From ZC4RG30 sp963726085 (GTDB lineage: Bacteria > Pseudomonadota > Gammaproteobacteria > Steroidobacterales > Steroidobacteraceae): a DNA stretch of 64,000 bases. Positions 60,342 to 64,000 of this stretch are shown piece after piece. Every line of letters begins with the position of its first letter. The stretch's first letter is position 1. Location of the stretch: positions 496,001 through 560,000 of the forward strand of contig CAVSAR010000001.1 in NCBI GenBank assembly GCA_963726085.1. Direction: 5' to 3'. The notes below the pieces were generated by a model. It ran no database searches. It saw only the letters and a program-made list of their open reading frames with translations, and had not been told where the DNA came from. The position numbers and the translations under genes are program-made.

Positions 60342-61126
60342 TCCTTGCGCCCGGCGATCATCCCCTTTATATGGGCAATCGCGCGCGCCGGGTTCAGGTC
60401 CTTGGGACAGGCCTCGGTGCAGTTCATGATGGTGTGGCAGCGATACAGCTTGAACGCGTCCTCCAACGCATCAAGCCGCTCGCCCGCGGCCTCGTCGCGG
60501 CTGTCGATGATCCACCGATACGCCGCCAGCAGCGCCGCGGGACCGAGGTAGCGGTCGGAGTTCCACCAGTAACTCGGGCAGGAAGTCGAGCAGCAGGCGC
60601 ACAGGATGCATGCGGATGGCCGGTCGACCTTTTCCTGTTGTTCCTTGGACTGCAGGCGCTCGGCATTGACCGGCGCCGGGGATCGCGTCGTGAGCCATGG
60701 CTTTACAGCGGCATACTGCTCATAGAACTGGGTGAGGTCGGGGATCAGGTCCTTGATCACGGGCATGTGCGGCAGGGGATAGATGCGCACTTCCTTGCTG
60801 CGCAGGTCGCTGCAGTCCCGGATGCACGCCAGCGTGTTCACCCCGTCGATGTTCATCGCACAGGACCCACAGATGCCTTCGCGGCATGACCTGCGAAACG
60901 ACAGGGTCGGGTCGATCTCGTTCTTGATCTTGATCAGCGCGTCCAGGACCATCGGCCCGCAACTGGCCATATCCACTTCATACGTATCCAGGCGCGGGTT
61001 CTCGCCGCTGTCCGGATCGAAGCGGTAAATCCGGAAGGTGCGCGGCGCCTTGGCACCGGCAGGGGCCTTGTGCTGGCGACCCTTGGGGTTGATGCGCGAA
61101 TCGGCAGGCAGGGCAAGCTGCACCAT
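60338..61126 (-). CDS. sdhB: SdhB, succinate dehydrogenase iron-sulfur subunit
   Basis: SdhB carries electrons from SdhA to ubiquinone. The 262-aa protein has the [2Fe-2S] Cys in CREGICGSCAMNIDGVNTLAC, the [4Fe-4S] motif CILCACCSTSCPSYWWN, and the [3Fe-4S] and last Cys in CHTIMNCTEACPKDLNPA. It starts at ATG 61126 overlapping the sdhA stop (TGATG). The N-terminal about 25 residues (Lys-rich) are extra relative to E. coli. Confidence 0.97.
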   Translation of the reverse strand: MVQLALPADSRINPKGRQHKAPAGAKAPRTFRIYRFDPDSGENPRLDTYEVDMASCGPMVLDALIKIKNEIDPTLSFRRSCREGICGSCAMNIDGVNTLACIRDCSDLRSKEVRIYPLPHMPVIKDLIPDLTQFYEQYAAVKPWLTTRSPAPVNAERLQSKEQQEKVDRPSACILCACCSTSCPSYWWNSDRYLGPAALLAAYRWIIDSRDEAAGERLDALEDAFKLYRCHTIMNCTEACPKDLNPARAIAHIKGMIAGRKD

Positions 61127-62910
61127 CAGTAGGTCCTCGCCTTCGGGGGCACCGGCGCAACGTCGCTGGTCAACGTGTTGAGGTGCACCGGCCGATAGTC
61201 GATGCGCGTGCCGCCATCGGCGGCCACCCAGCACAGGGAGTGACGCAACCATTGCTGGTCGTCACGCGCCGGGAAATCCTCGCGGGCGTGCGCGCCGCGA
61301 CTCTCGTGCCGGTTGGCAGCGGAAACCACCGTGGCCAGGGCCTGCTGCAGCAGGTTTTCCAGTTCCAGCGTCTCGATTAGATCCGTGTTCCAGATCAGGC
61401 TGCGATCGCTCACCCCGACGTCCGCAAAGCTGCCGTAGATGGCCGTCATGCGCGCCAGCCCCTCCTGCAGGGTTTTTTCGGTGCGAAACACCCCCGCATC
61501 CTGCTGCATGGTCCGCTGCATCTCCAGCCTGATCTGCGCGGTGGGGCGCCCGCCGCGGGCATGGCGCAACCGGTCCAGTCGCGTAATGGCCAGATCAGTG
61601 CCCTCTGCTGGCAGGGGCCGCTGGCTGGCACCCGCGGTCACCACCGCGGCGCAGTGCCGCGCGGCCTCGCGACCGAACACCACCAGGTCCAACAGTGAAT
61701 TGGACCCCAGGCGGTTGGCGCCGTGCACCGATACGCAGGCGGCCTCCCCCACGGCCATCAGCCCGGGGACCACGTGCTCCGGATCACCGTGCGCGCCGCT
61801 GATGACTTCACCGTGGAAATTGCACGGCACCCCGCCCATGTTGTAGTGCACGGTCGGCAGCACGGGAATCGGATCGCGGCTGACGTTGACGCCGGCGAAG
61901 ATGCGCGCCGTCTCGGCGATGCCCGGCAGGCGCTCGTGGATCACCTCCGGCCCCAGGTGTTCCAGGTGCAGGTGAATGTGATCGGCAAGTTCCCCGACCC
62001 CACGCCCCTCGCGAATCTCCACGGTCATGGCGCGGCTGACCACGTCGCGGGACGCAAGGTCCTTGGCATTGGGCGCATAGCGCTCCATGAACCGCTCACC
62101 GCGCGAGTTGGTCAGGTAGCCGCCCTCGCCGCGCGCCCCTTCGGTGATCAGGCATCCGGCGCCGTAGACGCCGGTGGGATGAAACTGGACGAACTCCATG
62201 TCCTGCAAGGGCAGCCCGGCGCGCAGCGCCATGCCGCCGCCGTCGCCGGTGCACGTATGCGCGGACGTGCACGAGAAGTAGGCCCGGCCATAACCACCGG
62301 TGGCCAGCAGTGTCATCTGGGCGCGAAACCGGTGCAGGCTGCCATCGGCCAGGTTCAGCGCCACCACGCCGCGACACTCGCCGTGTTCCATGATCAGGTC
62401 GATGGCGAAGTATTCAACGTAGAACTGCGCCTGGTGCTTCAGCGACTGCTGGTACAGCGTATGCAGCATCGCGTGCCCGGTGCGATCGGCAGCCGCGCAG
62501 GTGCGCTGGGCGATGCCCTTGCCGTAATCGGTGGTCATGCCACCGAACGGACGCTGATAGATCTTGCCATCCGGCGTGCGCGAGAATGGCACGCCATAGT
62601 GTTCCAGCTCGATGACCGCAGCCGGCGCCTCCTTGCACATGAACTCGATGGCGTCCTGGTCGCCCAGCCAGTCCGAACCCTTGACCGTGTCGTACATGTG
62701 CCAGCGCCAGTCATCCGCGCCCATGTTGGCCAGTGCTGCGCTGATCCCGCCCTGTGCCGCCACCGTGTGGCTGCGCGTGGGAAACACCTTGGTGATACAC
62801 GCGGTTGACAGGCCCGCCTCGGCAAGCCCCAGCGTGGCCCGCAATCCGGCGCCGCCGGCGCCGATCACGATGACGTCACTGGTGTGGTCGATGAAGGAAT
62901 AGGCCGTCAT
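61126..62910 (-). CDS. sdhA: SdhA, succinate dehydrogenase flavoprotein
   Basis: SdhA oxidises succinate to fumarate with covalently bound FAD. The 594-aa protein has the dinucleotide fold VIVIGAGGAGLRATLGLAEA, the FAD-linked His in FPTRSHTVAAQGGISAALAN, QFHPTGVYGAGCLITEGARG (substrate site), HYNMGGVPCNFHGEV and CVSVHGANRLGSNSLLDLVV. Its start abuts the sdhD stop. Confidence 0.98.
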   Translation of the reverse strand: MTAYSFIDHTSDVIVIGAGGAGLRATLGLAEAGLSTACITKVFPTRSHTVAAQGGISAALANMGADDWRWHMYDTVKGSDWLGDQDAIEFMCKEAPAAVIELEHYGVPFSRTPDGKIYQRPFGGMTTDYGKGIAQRTCAAADRTGHAMLHTLYQQSLKHQAQFYVEYFAIDLIMEHGECRGVVALNLADGSLHRFRAQMTLLATGGYGRAYFSCTSAHTCTGDGGGMALRAGLPLQDMEFVQFHPTGVYGAGCLITEGARGEGGYLTNSRGERFMERYAPNAKDLASRDVVSRAMTVEIREGRGVGELADHIHLHLEHLGPEVIHERLPGIAETARIFAGVNVSRDPIPVLPTVHYNMGGVPCNFHGEVISGAHGDPEHVVPGLMAVGEAACVSVHGANRLGSNSLLDLVVFGREAARHCAAVVTAGASQRPLPAEGTDLAITRLDRLRHARGGRPTAQIRLEMQRTMQQDAGVFRTEKTLQEGLARMTAIYGSFADVGVSDRSLIWNTDLIETLELENLLQQALATVVSAANRHESRGAHAREDFPARDDQQWLRHSLCWVAADGGTRIDYRPVHLNTLTSDVAPVPPKARTY

Positions 62911-63297
62911 CTATGCGTTGCCCAGCGCGATGCGCAATACCGACAGCAAGGCCGCGGCGCCCGCCAGCAGGTGCAGCAGGGTGGACAGCAGCAGCGTCCC
63001 GCGGTGCATCGAGGGCGGGCGGACATAGTCTTCCACCACCTCCCGTACGCCCAGCCGCGAATGCCAGAACGCGGCCACGACCAGCAGGCACAGCAGCGCG
63101 GCGCTCAACGGCCGGGCAACCCAGGCATGCACGGTCGCGTACCCAAGATCCGGGAGCAGCAGCAGCGACACCAGGAACCACACAGCCAGCGGCACCAGCG
63201 CAATCGCCGTCAGGCGCTGCACACACCAGTGGCGCGACGGCGCATGCGCGCGGCCACTGAATACCCGTGCCAGGGCGTTCATGGCCAGCTTCGTCAT
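62911..63297 (-). CDS. sdhD: SdhD, succinate dehydrogenase membrane anchor
   Basis: The 128-aa anchor has three helices (TAIALVPLAVWFLVSLLLLP; LSAALLCLLVVAAFWHSRLG; LLSTLLHLLAGAAALLSVLR). The heme ligand His is in FWHSRLGVREVVEDYVRPP, the SdhD signature. Its ATG overlaps the sdhC stop. Confidence 0.93.
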   Translation of the reverse strand: MTKLAMNALARVFSGRAHAPSRHWCVQRLTAIALVPLAVWFLVSLLLLPDLGYATVHAWVARPLSAALLCLLVVAAFWHSRLGVREVVEDYVRPPSMHRGTLLLSTLLHLLAGAAALLSVLRIALGNA

Positions 63298-63698
63298 GGC
63301 GCAACCGCGTGGGCTGCGAGCTTGCCGTGCACAAAAAACAGATACAGCAATGTCAGCGCCACCACCGCCACGCTCACCAGCACGATGCCGGCACTGCGTC
63401 GCGCCTGGGCGCGCTCAAGTCCCACGCCTGCGTCCCAGAACAGGTGGCGCACACCATTGGCGAGGTGGTAAACAAATGCCACCAGCCACAGGGCCAGCAC
63501 GATGCGCAACAGCACCGAGGCCGCGCCCGAAGTCAGGCGCTGGTAAGTGGACGCGCCGCACCACAACGCCGTGAGCCAGCAGCCCAGGGCAATGAAACCT
63601 GCGCTCAGGGCCAGGCCGGTGAACCGGTGCAGGATCGACAGCGACATGGTGTAGCTGAAGCGATAGATGAACAGGTGCGGCGACAAGGGACGCGACAT
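63294..63698 (-). CDS. sdhC: SdhC, succinate dehydrogenase cytochrome b subunit
   Basis: The 134-aa subunit starts at ATG 63698 (MSRPLSPHLFIYRFSYTMSL). It has the signature SILHRFTGLALSAGF, and the heme-region VYHLANGVRHLFWDAGVGLE. Three membrane helices follow the family pattern. It begins 2 nt after the small SdhAF4-like gene. Confidence 0.95.
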   Translation of the reverse strand: MSRPLSPHLFIYRFSYTMSLSILHRFTGLALSAGFIALGCWLTALWCGASTYQRLTSGAASVLLRIVLALWLVAFVYHLANGVRHLFWDAGVGLERAQARRSAGIVLVSVAVVALTLLYLFFVHGKLAAHAVAP

Positions 63699-63700
63699 GC

Positions 63701-63856
63701 CTAGAAATCCACGCAGCGCCCGTTGCGTTCCCAGTCCCCGTAGCGGGTAGGCTCCGGTCCCGCAGGGCCGCCAGTTTCCGCCACCGGTGGCGCAGGCGAC
63801 GGCTGCGGTGCTGGCAGCGACTGGGTGGTCGGGCTGGGTTTCTGCGTCTGCTGCAT
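63701..63856 (-). CDS. SdhAF4-like DUF1674 protein, 51 aa
   Basis: A short frame at the head of the sdh operon (ATG 63856, TAG 63701-63703) ends in GGPAGPEPTRYGDWERNGRC followed by VDF, the diagnostic DUF1674 C-terminus (E-P-T-R-Y-G-D-W-x-x-x-G-R-x-x-D-F). The first 25 residues are Pro/Gln-rich and poorly conserved, as in the family. Mitochondrial SDHAF4 binds flavinated Sdh1 and helps it join Sdh2. Its place 2 nt before sdhC suggests the same role here, in addition to SdhE. It is too short for most automatic gene callers. Confidence 0.85.
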   Translation of the reverse strand: MQQTQKPSPTTQSLPAPQPSPAPPVAETGGPAGPEPTRYGDWERNGRCVDF

Positions 63857-63927
63857 GGGCAATATTGTGCCAGAATCGAGTGGCGCCCCGGCAGGGCTTC
63901 TCCCGACGCCGGCGCCCGAATCCGCCC

Positions 63928-64000
63928 ATGATAGACCTCGCCATTACCCCCCTTGACGACCTCGCCGTCCTTTGTGCGCGGGGCGCTGACGCGCGCTCGT
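63928..64000 (+). CDS. ygfZ: YgfZ-like folate-binding protein (N-terminus only)
   Basis: Only 24 residues are visible (MIDLAITPLDDLAVLCARGA, then DARS). The pattern 'L-D-x-x-x-x-x-A-R-G-A-D-A-R-S' matches the start of YgfZ, where it leads into FLQGQ. YgfZ uses tetrahydrofolate in iron-sulfur enzyme repair and is commonly encoded divergent from sdhE/sdh genes in gammaproteobacteria. The call rests on a short fragment and position. Confidence 0.6.
   Translation, partial: MIDLAITPLDDLAVLCARGADARS

Overview
The window is GC-rich, gene-dense bacterial chromosome with no rRNA, tRNA, CRISPR array or recognisable insertion sequence. The housekeeping content (KdsB, LpxK, MsbA, LolCDE, RseA/RseB with sigma-E, CsiV beside mfd, the lepA-lepB-rnc-era-recO-pdxJ order, and SdhE in the sdh operon) points to a Gram-negative gammaproteobacterium. 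It may lie near the Xanthomonadales, Nevskiales or Steroidobacter-type lineages, but a family cannot be assigned by eye. Genes are tightly packed, with many ATGA-type start/stop overlaps.

Left third (1-18.7 kb): accessory catabolism. A divergent pair of operons sits around 3.8 kb. The leftward arm encodes a cupin-like protein, an amidohydrolase, a small SnoaL-like protein and an exported protein with at least three tandem SnoaL-like domains that runs off the left edge. The rightward arm encodes a beta-keto acid cleavage enzyme (DUF849/BKACE), an iron-dependent alcohol dehydrogenase, an aldehyde dehydrogenase and acetoacetyl-CoA synthetase. Together they look like an uncharacterised pathway that oxidises an alcohol or aldehyde, cleaves a beta-keto acid and recovers the acetoacetate. 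After a few poorly characterised exported proteins and one decayed lipoprotein gene come a GDT1-family Mn/Ca exporter and a leftward operon (DUF3237, enoyl-CoA hydratase/3-hydroxyacyl-CoA dehydrogenase, fumarylacetoacetase-family hydrolase, MFS exporter).

Middle (18.7-33.6 kb): a formate/molybdenum island. It holds a two-subunit NAD-dependent molybdo-formate dehydrogenase (NuoE-NuoF fusion plus a catalytic subunit), an EF2563/YqeB-like molybdenum-hydroxylase accessory protein, MoeA, MobA, MobB, a TonB-dependent receptor divergent from an orphan ModA-like binding protein across a perfect 20-bp palindrome, a regulator joining a ModE/LysR-type HTH to a molybdate-binding-like domain, FdhD, and glutathione-dependent formaldehyde dehydrogenase. 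The set suggests oxidation of formaldehyde through formate to CO2, with its own metal acquisition and cofactor branch.

Right half (33.6-64 kb): core envelope and information-processing genes. These are exbB-exbD-msbA-lpxK-ycaR-kdsB, lolC-lolE-lolD, mfd-csiV, and then a leftward chain of about 17 kb: sdhAF4-like, sdhC, sdhD, sdhA, sdhB, sdhE, rpoE, rseA, rseB, glutaredoxin, lepA, lepB, DUF4845, rnc, era, recO, pdxJ, exonuclease, rlmD, nagZ, LOV-like/GGDEF-like protein. A 51-aa SdhAF4/DUF1674 gene heads the sdh operon, rpoE has a good sigma-E-type autoregulatory promoter, and the MucD protease gene usual between mucB and lepA is absent.
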